Source of the DNA: Shimia sp.
GTDB taxonomy: Bacteria; Pseudomonadota; Alphaproteobacteria; Rhodobacterales; Rhodobacteraceae
NCBI RefSeq assembly: GCF_022448905.1
Contig: NZ_JAKVCW010000001.1
Location: 1 to 64,000, forward strand
DNA length: 64,000 nt
Direction: 5' to 3'
The notes beneath the pieces are model-generated. The model was not told the DNA's origin and did no database searches. It worked only from the letters and a program-made list of their open reading frames with translations. Position 1 is the first letter of the stretch. Each line of letters begins with the position of its first letter. Shown here piece by piece: positions 41,916 to 50,247 of this stretch. Position numbers and translations under genes: made by a program.

Positions 41916-43526
41916 TCACTCCTTGCCGGTGGCGCGGCGTAGGGCAGCGCGGAAATGGGGCTCGTCAAAGGCTTCGCGGCGGGCGGCGACGTGTTGGTCC
42001 GGGCGGATCAGGTAGACGCCAGCGGGGGCATCGCCGAGGTACTGCCGTTTGAGTGTGAGCGTCGGGTCATCGCGCACCGACAGCGCAAGGCGGGTGGCAG
42101 TGACGCCATCTTCCTCAAAGCTGTCCGGCGCATCGGCGTCGATGGTCAGCAGGGTGAAGTCATTGCCGAGTTTACTCAGCAGGTGATCCTCACCGAGAGG
42201 GGCGTCCGGGCAGGGGCTGCCGGGGCGCGTGAGGTCCGGCGCGGCGAGGGCGTCCGCGGAGTTGAGCATGCTGCCGTCATAGGTGCAGGGCACGGACAGG
42301 CGGCCCGAGTTGACCAGTGGCTGCGCAAAGGCGTGATGCGCGGAGAGGTCCAGCACGGCATCACGTAGGATACGGCTCATCTCGGACTTGGGGGTGATGA
42401 ACTCGGTGGAGCGGGTGGAGTTGAGGATATTTTCATCCGCACCATAAGCTCGCTCGGTGTTGTAGCTGTCCATCAGGGTTTCAGGCGCTTTGCCGTCGAG
42501 CACCAGTTTTAATTTCCACGCGATGTTGTCGGCGTCTTGCAGGCCGGAGTTGGCACCACGGGCGCCAAAAGGGGAGACTTGGTGCGCGGAATCGCCGGCA
42601 AAGAGGGTGCGACCGTGGCGAAACCGCTCCATGCGGCAGCATTGGAAGGTGTAGATGGAGACCCATTCGAGGTCGAACTCGGCCTCGTCGCCCAGCATCG
42701 CTTTGAGGCGGGTCATGACATTTTCCGGACGCTTCTCGCGCTCCTTGTCGATATCGCGGCCCAATTGTAGATCGATGCGCCAGACGTTGTCGGGCTGTTT
42801 GTGCAGCAGGGCGGATTGACCCCGGTTGAAGGGCGGATCAAACCAGAACCAGCGCTCGGACGGGAAGTCCGCTTTCATCACCACATCGGCGATCAGGAAG
42901 TTGTCCTCAAAGACTTGCCCGTCAAAATCCAGCCCCAACATCCGGCGGGTCGGGGAGTTGGCACCATCACAAGCGACCAGCCACTCAGCTTCTAAGGTAT
43001 AGCTGCCTTCGGGGGTTTCCACCTCGAGTTTGACGTGATCTTCATGTTGGCCAATGGCTTCGACTTTGTTGCGGCCGCGAATTTCGATGGGCGCGCCGTC
43101 GGCCTGCATCTCGCGGATGCGCTCGACCAGGACTTGTTCAAAAGTGTATTGCTGCAGATTGATGAAGGCGGGGTTCTTGTGGCCCTCTTCTTCAGTCAGG
43201 CTGAACTCATAAACCTGACGGGTGTCAAAGAAGACCTTGCCGGTGTCCCATTGCACGCCGCGTTCCACCAGGCGTTCACCACAGCCGAGGCGGTCCATGA
43301 TTTCCAGCGGTCGTTTGGCAAAACAGATGGCGCGGGAGCCAAAGGACACGCGGTCATTGTCATCCAGAATGACGGTTTTGATGCCTTGCTGTGCCAGGTC
43401 AATTGCGGTGGCGAGACCTACAGGGCCCGCGCCGATGATCACAACTGGGTGGCGTACGGGCGTTGCTGCGTCTTGATCCGGACTGCGCGTGTAGGCGTAG
43501 AGCGGGACGTCAAAAATCTTGCTCAT
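41916..43526 (-). CDS. FAD-dependent aromatic hydroxylase (MhpA/MobA type)
   Basis: The start at 43526 (MSKIFDVPLYAYTRS, after GGAGGAGGAGC) gives 536 residues. The FAD site GAGPVG is at 32-37, the DG motif in LVACDGANSPTRRMLG near 180, and the GD motif in FAGDSAHQVSPFGARGANSGLQDADN near 305. The C-terminal part is thioredoxin-like, as in MhpA and 3-hydroxybenzoate hydroxylases. Given maiA, fahA and hmgA in the same operon and the lack of hppD, hydroxylation of a hydroxyphenylacetate to homogentisate is the best guess. Confidence 0.88.
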   Translation of the reverse strand: MSKIFDVPLYAYTRSPDQDAATPVRHPVVIIGAGPVGLATAIDLAQQGIKTVILDDNDRVSFGSRAICFAKRPLEIMDRLGCGERLVERGVQWDTGKVFFDTRQVYEFSLTEEEGHKNPAFINLQQYTFEQVLVERIREMQADGAPIEIRGRNKVEAIGQHEDHVKLEVETPEGSYTLEAEWLVACDGANSPTRRMLGLDFDGQVFEDNFLIADVVMKADFPSERWFWFDPPFNRGQSALLHKQPDNVWRIDLQLGRDIDKEREKRPENVMTRLKAMLGDEAEFDLEWVSIYTFQCCRMERFRHGRTLFAGDSAHQVSPFGARGANSGLQDADNIAWKLKLVLDGKAPETLMDSYNTERAYGADENILNSTRSTEFITPKSEMSRILRDAVLDLSAHHAFAQPLVNSGRLSVPCTYDGSMLNSADALAAPDLTRPGSPCPDAPLGEDHLLSKLGNDFTLLTIDADAPDSFEEDGVTATRLALSVRDDPTLTLKRQYLGDAPAGVYLIRPDQHVAARREAFDEPHFRAALRRATGKE

Positions 43527-43649
43527 GGGGCTCCTCCTCCCAAAGACAGGCGCGTTTGTTAGGGGTAGCGTGGCGCGCGAAGGGGCAGCGCGCCACGACA
43601 TAGATCAAGGACGAGGGGTTTTGTGGCGCAGGCGGATGGCGGAGTTCGT

Positions 43650-44012
43650 TCATTCTTGACCAGTCTCAATGTTGTCACTGCTGAAGATCGCTGAGGCTTG
43701 GCCGAGGTACTTGGAGATGCCGAAATCTAACGCAGCCGTCGCGCACATCAGAAAGCCAAAGAGTGTCATCATTGCCATAGATGTGTTGGCGAACCGCCCA
43801 AGCTTGGTTCCTTTTTCAAGACGGTGCATCGTTTCCATAGCAGCGCTGGATTGTTGCATTTGTTTTGCGCTGTAGGGACGCACAAACAGGCTGAACCCTT
43901 CGGTTTCATCTGCAGCTCGCATCGATAGGAGCGCCATTGAAACGATGCTCAAAGCCCCAAACAAGACCGTTCCGCAAAAGAACAAAGCGAAGATGATCTC
44001 CATCGCAGCCAT
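43650..44012 (-). CDS. Small two-segment membrane protein in the aromatic operon
   Basis: A 120-residue protein not recognised. It begins directly after the stop of the MBL gene (TAGATG); a second ATG at 44003 is possible. Hydrophobic segments at about residues 5-27 and 78-97 flank a polar stretch with MQQSSAAMETMHRLEKGTKLGRF. That makes it a two-pass inner-membrane protein, probably with both ends in the same compartment. It is lower in GC than its neighbours. The position in the homogentisate operon suggests a link to uptake or to anchoring an enzyme, but nothing in the sequence proves it. Confidence 0.6.
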   Translation of the reverse strand: MAAMEIIFALFFCGTVLFGALSIVSMALLSMRAADETEGFSLFVRPYSAKQMQQSSAAMETMHRLEKGTKLGRFANTSMAMMTLFGFLMCATAALDFGISKYLGQASAIFSSDNIETGQE

Positions 44013-44963
44013 CTACCCTTGCAATGCCTCCCACATTTCCAGATCGCGCTGGGCGGTCCAGATGCGCGGTGTGTCGATGCCACGGGCTTCGTCATAGGCC
44101 CGGGCGACGTTGAAGGGCAGGCAGTGCTCGTAAATCGCGTAGTCTGCGAACTTCGGGTCACATTCCGCGCGCACCGCGTCCCAGGCTTCTTTCAGGGTGC
44201 CGCCGCGGGCCGCAACCTTGGCGGCGGGACGGTAGGTGCTTTCGACAAAGTCGCGGGTGTTTTCGATCGCGTCGTTGACCATCTCTTTGCCCACCAGCGC
44301 GTCGCCGCGGCCAGGGGCAATGGCGTCCACGTCGAAGGCGGCGATGTTGTCGAGCGTGTCGCCCCAGTCGGAGAAATGTCCGTCGCCGCAATAGCAGGCG
44401 GAGTGGTATTCAACGATGTCGCCGGTGAACATGACGTTCTGGTCGGGCACATGGATGACGATGTCGCCAGCGGTGTGGGCGCGGCCCAGATGCATGAGGT
44501 CAATGCGGCGGTTGCCGAGATAGACGGTCATGTCGTCGCTGAATGTGGTGGTGGGGTAGGTCAGGCCGGGGATGCTTTCGTGGCCTTCAAACAGGCGGGG
44601 GAAGCGTTGGAACTCGCTGTCCCAGTCTTCCTGACCACGTTCCACCACCATGGCCCGGGCGGCGTCGCCCATGATGATTTGATCCGCGCCATAGGCCGAC
44701 GCACCCAGCACGCGTACGGCGTGGTAGTGGGTCAGCACCACATGGGAGATTGGCTTGTCGGTGACGGAGCGCACACATTCGATGACTTTATTGGCCAAGC
44801 GCGGCGTGGCCTGGGCTTCGACAATCATCACGCTGTCATCGCCGATGATCACGCCGGAGTTCGGGTCGCCTTCGGCGGTGAAGGCATAAAGGCCGTCTCC
44901 AACTTCGGTGAAAGAGATGTTTTTCTCGGTCATGTCCCCTTGGGAGGCGAAGGCTTTGGCCAT
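44013..44963 (-). CDS. MBL-fold protein with altered metal motif
   Basis: A 316-residue metallo-beta-lactamase-fold protein. Where the fold normally has HxHxDH it reads THYHAVR (78-84), so the Asp and second-site His are missing. The later His in GRAHTAGD and Asp in FTGDIVEY are present, and the PGHG end reads PGRGD. A one-metal or non-hydrolytic role is therefore possible. It lies in the middle of the aromatic operon, 2 bp after the metallophosphoesterase-like gene and directly before the small membrane protein gene. Similar MBL proteins sit in aromatic clusters of related bacteria. Confidence 0.8.
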   Translation of the reverse strand: MAKAFASQGDMTEKNISFTEVGDGLYAFTAEGDPNSGVIIGDDSVMIVEAQATPRLANKVIECVRSVTDKPISHVVLTHYHAVRVLGASAYGADQIIMGDAARAMVVERGQEDWDSEFQRFPRLFEGHESIPGLTYPTTTFSDDMTVYLGNRRIDLMHLGRAHTAGDIVIHVPDQNVMFTGDIVEYHSACYCGDGHFSDWGDTLDNIAAFDVDAIAPGRGDALVGKEMVNDAIENTRDFVESTYRPAAKVAARGGTLKEAWDAVRAECDPKFADYAIYEHCLPFNVARAYDEARGIDTPRIWTAQRDLEMWEALQG

Positions 44964-44965
44964 GG

Positions 44966-45451
44966 TCAGCGGTCCTTTTGCAGCAGTTGGTCAATCGCCC
45001 AGTCGAGACGGATGGGCGTGTAATTGTGGGCTTCGACGCCGACATTGCCGCGGCGCGGGGCGCTGTGGAATGCGGTGTCGTGGGTGTGGCAATGGAAGTG
45101 TAACGTGCCGCGCCACCAGCCGTTCCATTCCTCAATCGGGTAGTGAAACAGCACGATCTCGCGGTCGTTGCGTTTGAGCGTGATCAGATCGCGGCCCCAA
45201 TCGGCTTCGTCGCGGTTGCCATTGAGGCAGATTATTTTGCCGTTGAGTTGTGCGAGATACGGTTCCCGGGGGCGGTCTCTTGGCCAGGCAAAATCACCCA
45301 GGTGATAGACCGTGTCGTCTTTGCCAACCACGGCGTTCCAGTTGGCGATCAGCATTGCGTCCATCTCGTCGACAGAGGCAAACGGCCGGTTGGCTTTCTT
45401 CAAGATTTGCCCATGTCCGAAATGGGTGCAACCGGTGAGAAACTCCGCCAT
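44966..45451 (-). CDS. Metallophosphoesterase-like protein with altered metal ligands
   Basis: A 161-residue protein of the calcineurin-like phosphoesterase fold. The family signature is TGCTHFGH (6-13) where the usual form is a D-x-H-F-G-H. GDF at 52-54, GNRD (78-81) instead of GNHD, HYP (103-105) and HCHTH (120-124) instead of HGHTH follow. Two of the expected metal ligands are replaced, so phosphatase activity is uncertain. It lies 4 bp after the DUF2059 gene and 2 bp before the MBL gene, inside the aromatic operon, with no evident role there. Confidence 0.82.
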   Translation of the reverse strand: MAEFLTGCTHFGHGQILKKANRPFASVDEMDAMLIANWNAVVGKDDTVYHLGDFAWPRDRPREPYLAQLNGKIICLNGNRDEADWGRDLITLKRNDREIVLFHYPIEEWNGWWRGTLHFHCHTHDTAFHSAPRRGNVGVEAHNYTPIRLDWAIDQLLQKDR

Positions 45452-45454
45452 AAT

Positions 45455-45922
45455 TCAGTACTCGGAGCTCATGATTTCAAGAAGTTGCGGTGTGATACGG
45501 CCTTGCATCTCCTGCATGTCTGGCGCGAGCGCGCCCATGACTTGCTGCATCATCGGGCCCATTTTGCCCATAATCGCGGCGCCGTGCTCGGAGCTGTAGA
45601 AGGTAATCAGCGCGTCGATTTCCTCAGAGGTGAAGATCTCGGCGGTTGTGGCTTCCATCAGCTCTTCGAGTTTTGGCCGCAGAGTGGCCATTTCGCCGGA
45701 CATCAACTCGCCAATGGCGGCCTGTTGTGCCTCTGACAGCGTGACGCCAGGGGGCATGGAAGCCACAACCTGTGCCGCCATGCTTTCAGGAGAAAACATG
45801 TCCGTCATCATCTGCTGCACTTCGGGCATGTTCACGTAGGTCTTGGCCAGCTCAGCGGCGGTTTGGGCCTGTGCGGAGGACAGGCTGAGAGAGAGGAGGG
45901 CGGCAAGGGCGATGTGTTTCAA
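45455..45922 (-). CDS. Exported DUF2059 protein
   Basis: A 155-residue protein with a signal peptide (MKHIALAALLSLSLSSAQAQ) and a helical body containing MMTDMFSPESMAAQ and SSEHGAAIMGKMGPMMQQVMGALAPDMQEMQGRI near the C-terminus. This is the pattern of DUF2059, a small periplasmic family of unknown function. It is unusually methionine-rich. It lies in the aromatic operon with 4 bp to the metallophosphoesterase-like gene. Confidence 0.85.
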   Translation of the reverse strand: MKHIALAALLSLSLSSAQAQTAAELAKTYVNMPEVQQMMTDMFSPESMAAQVVASMPPGVTLSEAQQAAIGELMSGEMATLRPKLEELMEATTAEIFTSEEIDALITFYSSEHGAAIMGKMGPMMQQVMGALAPDMQEMQGRITPQLLEIMSSEY

Positions 45923-45993
45923 AAGGGTCTGTCCTGTTGGTTTCTTTGAATAAGACCTGCTTAGGCGGCAGCCGCCCTTGTGCCAAGTGGGGT

Positions 45994-46554
45994 TTAGGTG
46001 GCCTCAGCTGGTGGGCCGGCGATGTCGTAGTCCAGTTGCAGGATGCCACCGGGTTTTTGGCTCGACTTTTTGAGGGTCAGGTTTTGCTGCGCGCCTTTGG
46101 CAAAACAGGGCAAGCCGTCGCCCAAAATGGTGGGCATGACAAAGACCGAAATCTCGTCAAACATACCCACATCCAATGCGGCGCGTTGGGTTTCGCCGCC
46201 GCCCATGATCCAGACCTTTTGGTGGCCATTGGCCTCAATTGCAGCCCTCAGCCCGTCGATGGGGCCAGCGGCGGTGATGTGGTCGCCTTTGTAGTCGTGG
46301 TGGTGAGTCAGCACGTAGCCCGCTCGGTCGCCATAGGGCCAGCCCCAGCCCAGCACCTGTCGGTAAGTGGCGCGGCCCATCAGAACCGCATCCACCTCAT
46401 CGATAAAGGCATTGTAGCCGCCCGCGTCTTCGCAGTTGCATTCCGCGAGCGCGGCATTGAAAGGGTCAAGCCAGCCCACCCCGCCATCCGGGGTGGCGAT
46501 GTAGCCGTCCAGACTCTGTGCGATATATCCGACGTAGCGGGGGGCGGTGGCCAT
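45994..46554 (-). CDS. RibD-C/dihydrofolate-reductase-like protein
   Basis: A 186-residue protein with the family's start YIAQSLDGYIATPDGGVGWLDPFN and the central DAVLMGRATYRQVLGWG. The nucleotide-binding VWIMGGGETQRAAL and the ILGDGLPCF block follow. Members of this dihydrofolate reductase/RibD C-terminal group reduce various substrates with NADPH and mostly lack a known one. It lies 5 bp after fahA in the homogentisate operon. Confidence 0.88.
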   Translation of the reverse strand: MATAPRYVGYIAQSLDGYIATPDGGVGWLDPFNAALAECNCEDAGGYNAFIDEVDAVLMGRATYRQVLGWGWPYGDRAGYVLTHHHDYKGDHITAAGPIDGLRAAIEANGHQKVWIMGGGETQRAALDVGMFDEISVFVMPTILGDGLPCFAKGAQQNLTLKKSSQKPGGILQLDYDIAGPPAEAT

Positions 46555-46559
46555 GGGCG

Positions 46560-47825
46560 TTACCCTTCGAAAGGGTCCGAAAGCGCAGGCAAAAGCGTGC
46601 CGGTACAGTCGCCAAATCCGATGGTGTACCCGTCCCCTTTGGCCGCGCCTTGGAGGGTGAGCGTGTCTCCATCTTCAATGAAGGTACGGGTCTCGCCACT
46701 ATCAAGGGTCAGCGGCTCTTTTCCGCCCCAGCTGAGCTCCAAAAGGCTGCCGCGCTCGGGCTTTGTCGGGCCGGAAATGGTGCCGGAGCCCAAGAGATCA
46801 CCGACGTTCATCGGGCAGCCAGACGTGCTGTGATGCGCCAGCTGTTGCGCGGCGGAGTAATACATCTGATCGTAGTTGGTGCGGGCGATCTCGGTTGGCG
46901 CTTTGCCTTCTGGCGCCATGGTGACAGACAGGTCGATGTCATAGAGCATCGGGCCGACGTCTTTCAGGTGATCCAGCAGCTCAAAGTCCCGCTCTGGCGT
47001 GTTGGTGCGGAACGGTTCCAGCGCGGCCTTGGTGACGATCCACGGGGAGATCGAGGTGGCGGTGGCTTTGGCCTGAAACGGGCCAAGCGGTTGGTATTCC
47101 CAGGCCTGGATGTCCCGCGCCGACCAGTCGTTGAGCAGCACGTAGCCAAAGATCATGTCGTCCGCTTCCTGCACGGTCACCGGACGTTGGGAAAACTGGC
47201 CAACGATGGCGCCCATCTCCAACTCGATGTCAAAGCGGCGCGATGGCAGGAAGGCAGGCATGTCATGGTCCGGGGACTTCAACTGCCCCCAAGGGCGGCG
47301 GATATCCGTGCCGGACACCACCACGGAAGACGCCCGACCATTGTAGCCAATCGGGATGTGCAGCCAGTTCGGCGGCAGCGCGTTTTCCGGGCCACGGAAC
47401 ATGGTGCCGACGTTGAAGGCATGGTTCCGACCGGCGTAGAAATCGGTGTATTCGCTGACCGCAAATGGCATGTGCAGCGTGGCGTCGGCCATAGGCAGGG
47501 AATAGTAGGTCAGCGCCTCTTGGGTCTCTTCCGAGGCATCCTCGGCCAGCATGGCCTGTAGTTTGGCTCGGTAGTCGGCCCAGACTTGCGGCCCCAACTC
47601 CATAAAGTCGTTCCAGAACGGTGCGTCCAGAACGTCTGCGTCGGGATCGGCGCGCAGGGTGCCTGCTTCTTCCAGGCCGGTCAGGTCGATGATGCGGTCG
47701 CCGATGGCGGTGCCGCAGCGCATCTCGCCGTCGTCTACGGAGAAGACACCATAAGGCAGGTTGTTGAGTGGGAAGGGGCAGGCAGCGTCATTGGCGCTTG
47801 TGACCCAGGATTTTAACAAAGACAT
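46560..47825 (-). CDS. fahA: Fumarylacetoacetase
   Basis: A 421-residue enzyme with the N-terminal FAA-N domain (LPYGVFSVDDGEMRCGTAIGDRIIDL) and the active-site region EYTDFYAGRNHAFNVGTMFRG...NWLHIPIGYNGRASSVVVSGTDIRRPWGQ. MGAIVGQFSQRPVTVQEADDMIFGYVLLNDWSARDIQAWEYQPLGPF contributes the metal and catalytic residues. It hydrolyses fumarylacetoacetate to fumarate and acetoacetate, the last step of homogentisate breakdown. It follows the MBL gene by 21 bp. Confidence 0.95.
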   Translation of the reverse strand: MSLLKSWVTSANDAACPFPLNNLPYGVFSVDDGEMRCGTAIGDRIIDLTGLEEAGTLRADPDADVLDAPFWNDFMELGPQVWADYRAKLQAMLAEDASEETQEALTYYSLPMADATLHMPFAVSEYTDFYAGRNHAFNVGTMFRGPENALPPNWLHIPIGYNGRASSVVVSGTDIRRPWGQLKSPDHDMPAFLPSRRFDIELEMGAIVGQFSQRPVTVQEADDMIFGYVLLNDWSARDIQAWEYQPLGPFQAKATATSISPWIVTKAALEPFRTNTPERDFELLDHLKDVGPMLYDIDLSVTMAPEGKAPTEIARTNYDQMYYSAAQQLAHHSTSGCPMNVGDLLGSGTISGPTKPERGSLLELSWGGKEPLTLDSGETRTFIEDGDTLTLQGAAKGDGYTIGFGDCTGTLLPALSDPFEG

Positions 47826-47846
47826 GCGCGTTTCCTTTTGTGGCGG

Positions 47847-48704
47847 TCAGTCGAGCGGGAGAGACATCCCGTCGGTGCCGATGAACAGAGGGCCGGACCA
47901 GGTGCGGGAGGTTTCTTCCTGCCAATGGGTCTCGGTGAAGTTTGGATCGTCACAGGGGACGAGGTGGTTGAGGGCAAGCTGTTTGACGCCCGCCTCGGTG
48001 GCGATGCGCCCGGCTTCGGCGGCGGGGGTATGGCTGCGTTCCAGATGGATACGCAGACGGTCGTCGCCATTGCCCACCCGAGCGCAGAGTGCGTCGATGC
48101 CGGCCGACAACATCGCTTCATGCACCAGAAGGTCGGCGCCTTTGGCGAGATCAATCATTTCGGCAATTGGCGCGGTGTCGCCGGAGAGCACAACGCTGTG
48201 CTGCGCGCCATCAAACCGCAGGGCGTAGCTGTCGGTGATGGGTGGATGTGCGTTGCGCAGCGTTTTGACTTTCAGCGGGCCGAGGTCCATCTGACCGGGC
48301 TTAAGTACATGGATTTTAGCCAGTGGTTCTAGTGCGGGGCGGCCTTCGTCGCGCAGGCGTAGTTCCACATCAAAGGACATGGCGTTGAGGAACCCAGTCC
48401 AGTAGTGGTCCAGCCCTTCCGGACCATAAATCGGGATGGGATTGCTCAATCCGGCGGTCCAGGCGGTGTGCAGCAGTGGACCCAATTCCAGATAGTGATC
48501 GGAGTGCAAATGGGTGATCAGGATGGCGTCCAGATCAGTTAGAGCCACGCCCGCATCACACAAGCCGCGGCTCACGCCCAGACCAGCGTCTACAAGGATG
48601 GTCTGCCCATCTATCTCAACCAGAATGGAGGTTGGCATACGGGTGCCGGGCCGGATGGCCGGGCCGCCTTTGGTGCCCAGAAGGGTGACTTGGTTCGCGC
48701 GCAT
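47847..48704 (-). CDS. MBL-fold hydrolase, RNase Z-like
   Basis: A 285-residue protein with the intact metal motif ITHLHSDHYLELGPLLHTAW (HxHxDH, about 63-68) and the second-site residues NAHPP (His), LSGDTAPIAE (Asp) and LNHLVP (His). This is the long-type, RNase Z/arylsulfatase-like group. It is encoded between hmgA and fahA, a position often held by a MBL gene in this pathway in Roseobacters. Its substrate is unknown; a lactone or ester linked to homogentisate is one possibility. Confidence 0.85.
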   Translation of the reverse strand: MRANQVTLLGTKGGPAIRPGTRMPTSILVEIDGQTILVDAGLGVSRGLCDAGVALTDLDAILITHLHSDHYLELGPLLHTAWTAGLSNPIPIYGPEGLDHYWTGFLNAMSFDVELRLRDEGRPALEPLAKIHVLKPGQMDLGPLKVKTLRNAHPPITDSYALRFDGAQHSVVLSGDTAPIAEMIDLAKGADLLVHEAMLSAGIDALCARVGNGDDRLRIHLERSHTPAAEAGRIATEAGVKQLALNHLVPCDDPNFTETHWQEETSRTWSGPLFIGTDGMSLPLD

Positions 48705-48752
48705 AGGTCTTCCTGATATTCATCTGACGCCCCCATGATTTTCTCATTCCAG

Positions 48753-48800
48753 AAATATCCTGGGGGAGTCACAGTGTGCTGTGACGGGGGCAAAGCCCCC
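48753..48800 (-). repeat. GC stem plus CCCCCAGGATATTT element, copy 3
   Basis: On the minus strand GGGGGC/GCCCCC (48800-48786) is followed by a second hairpin GTCACAG/CTGTGAC and then TCCCCCAGGATATTT (48767-48753). The order is the same as in copies 1 and 2, with an extra hairpin between. It begins 12 bp after the hmgA stop. The stem may act as a partial terminator between hmgA and the MBL gene. Confidence 0.6.
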
Positions 48801-48812
48801 ATCAACGTGAGC

Positions 48813-50168
48813 TTACTTCTTGCCTGGGGTGCCGTCGAATTTCTTTTCGATGTCCACCCAGCAGTCGATATAATCGTCCTGCACCGGGGCGTCCTTGGCG
48901 GCAAATTTGGTGATGTGCTGCGGGAAGCGGGTTTCGAACATGAACGACATGGTGTTGTCGAGCTTGTCCGGGCCAAGGTTCGAGTTGGACGCGCCTTCAA
49001 AGGCATTTTTGTCCGGGCCATGCGGCATCATCATATTGTGCAGGCTCATGCCGCCGGGGACAAAGCCCTGCGGTTTGGCGTCATATTGGCCGTAGATGTT
49101 GCCCATCAGCTCGGACATGATGTTCTTGTGGTACCACGGCGGGCGGAAGGTGTCTTCGGCCACCATCCAGCGCTCGCGGAACAGCACAAAGTCGATGTTG
49201 GCGGTGCCCGGCACGCCAGACGGCGCGGTCAGCACGGTGAAGATCGAGGGGTCAGGGTGGTCAAACAGGATCGCGCCAACCGGGCAATAGGTGCGCAGGT
49301 CGTATTTCACCGGCGCGTAGTTGCCATGCCAGGCGACCACATCCAGCGGGGACTGATCGATGTTGGTGCGGTGGAACTGGCCACACCATTTCACGGTCAC
49401 GGAGGACGGTACTTCGCGATCTTCATAAGCGGCCACCGGGGCCTTGAAGTCACGCGGGTTGGCCATGCAGTTGGCGCCAATTGGGCCGCGCCCTGGCAGG
49501 TCAAATTTCTGGCCGTAGTTTTCGCATACAAAGCCGCGCGCGGGACCTTCGAGCACTTCTACACGGTACACCAGGCCACGCGGCAGGATGGCGATCTCTT
49601 TGGGTTCCAGATCAATGATGCCCAGTTCCGTGGAGAAGCGCAGCACACCTTCTTGGGGCACCACCAACAGTTCGGAGTCGGCAGAGAAGAAGTATTCGTC
49701 TTCCATGGAGGTGTTCACGAGGTAGATGTGGCTGGCCATGCCGACCTGAGTGTTCACATCACCCGCCGTGGTCATGGTGCGCATGCCGGTGATCCAAGTC
49801 AGCGTCTCTTCGGTGTGGGGCACCGGGTCCCAGCGGTATTGGCCGAGGCTGCCGAGGTCTGGATCGACGTTGGGCGCAGATTGCCAGTATGGAACGTCGA
49901 TTTTCTGGTAACGGCCGTTGTGTTTCACCGAAGGGCGCAGGCGGTAGCACCAGGTGCGCTCCACGTTTTCGGCTGTGAAGGCGGTGCCGGATAGCTGCTC
50001 TCCATACAGGCCGTAGTTGCATTTTTGCGGGCTGTTCATGCCTTGCGGCAGGGCGCCGGGCAGGGCCTCGGTTTCATAATCGTTGCCAAAGCCGGGCATG
50101 TAGTCCTCATGCGGGCCAGCCATGGACGGGGCCTTCTGCATGCGGGTCGGAACTGTGTGCTTGGTCAT
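48813..50168 (-). CDS. hmgA: Homogentisate 1,2-dioxygenase
   Basis: The start at 50168 ([16 protein letters not shown]) has AGGAG 10-14 bases upstream. The 451-residue product has the family's [43 protein letters not shown]. The iron-site region includes [37 protein letters not shown] and [14 protein letters not shown]. It opens the ring of homogentisate to maleylacetoacetate using O2 and Fe(II). It is the first gene of the operon and is divergent from a MarR gene at 50248 with an operator-like palindrome between. Confidence 0.97.
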   Translation of the reverse strand: MTKHTVPTRMQKAPSMAGPHEDYMPGFGNDYETEALPGALPQGMNSPQKCNYGLYGEQLSGTAFTAENVERTWCYRLRPSVKHNGRYQKIDVPYWQSAPNVDPDLGSLGQYRWDPVPHTEETLTWITGMRTMTTAGDVNTQVGMASHIYLVNTSMEDEYFFSADSELLVVPQEGVLRFSTELGIIDLEPKEIAILPRGLVYRVEVLEGPARGFVCENYGQKFDLPGRGPIGANCMANPRDFKAPVAAYEDREVPSSVTVKWCGQFHRTNIDQSPLDVVAWHGNYAPVKYDLRTYCPVGAILFDHPDPSIFTVLTAPSGVPGTANIDFVLFRERWMVAEDTFRPPWYHKNIMSELMGNIYGQYDAKPQGFVPGGMSLHNMMMPHGPDKNAFEGASNSNLGPDKLDNTMSFMFETRFPQHITKFAAKDAPVQDDYIDCWVDIEKKFDGTPGKK

Positions 50169-50206
50169 GTCGCGCTCCTGAGTTTCGAATTTGGTTGCGT
50201 TGGTAA

Positions 50207-50224
50207 TAGTTGATTTTGTAACTA
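50207..50224. promoter_or_regulatory. TAGTT-N8-AACTA inverted repeat between hmgA and marR
   Basis: TAGTT (50207-50211) and AACTA (50220-50224) are exact inverted copies across 18 bp in the 79-bp gap between the divergent hmgA and MarR genes. Size and AT-rich arms fit a MarR-dimer operator. It lies upstream of both start codons, so it can act on both. Confidence 0.55.
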
Positions 50225-50247
50225 ACAAGCAGGAGGACGCGCAGAAA

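Noticed and set aside
48735-49994. A 419-codon plus-strand frame over hmgA
   Set aside because: It is antisense to a certain gene, hmgA, and composed of typical shadow residues.
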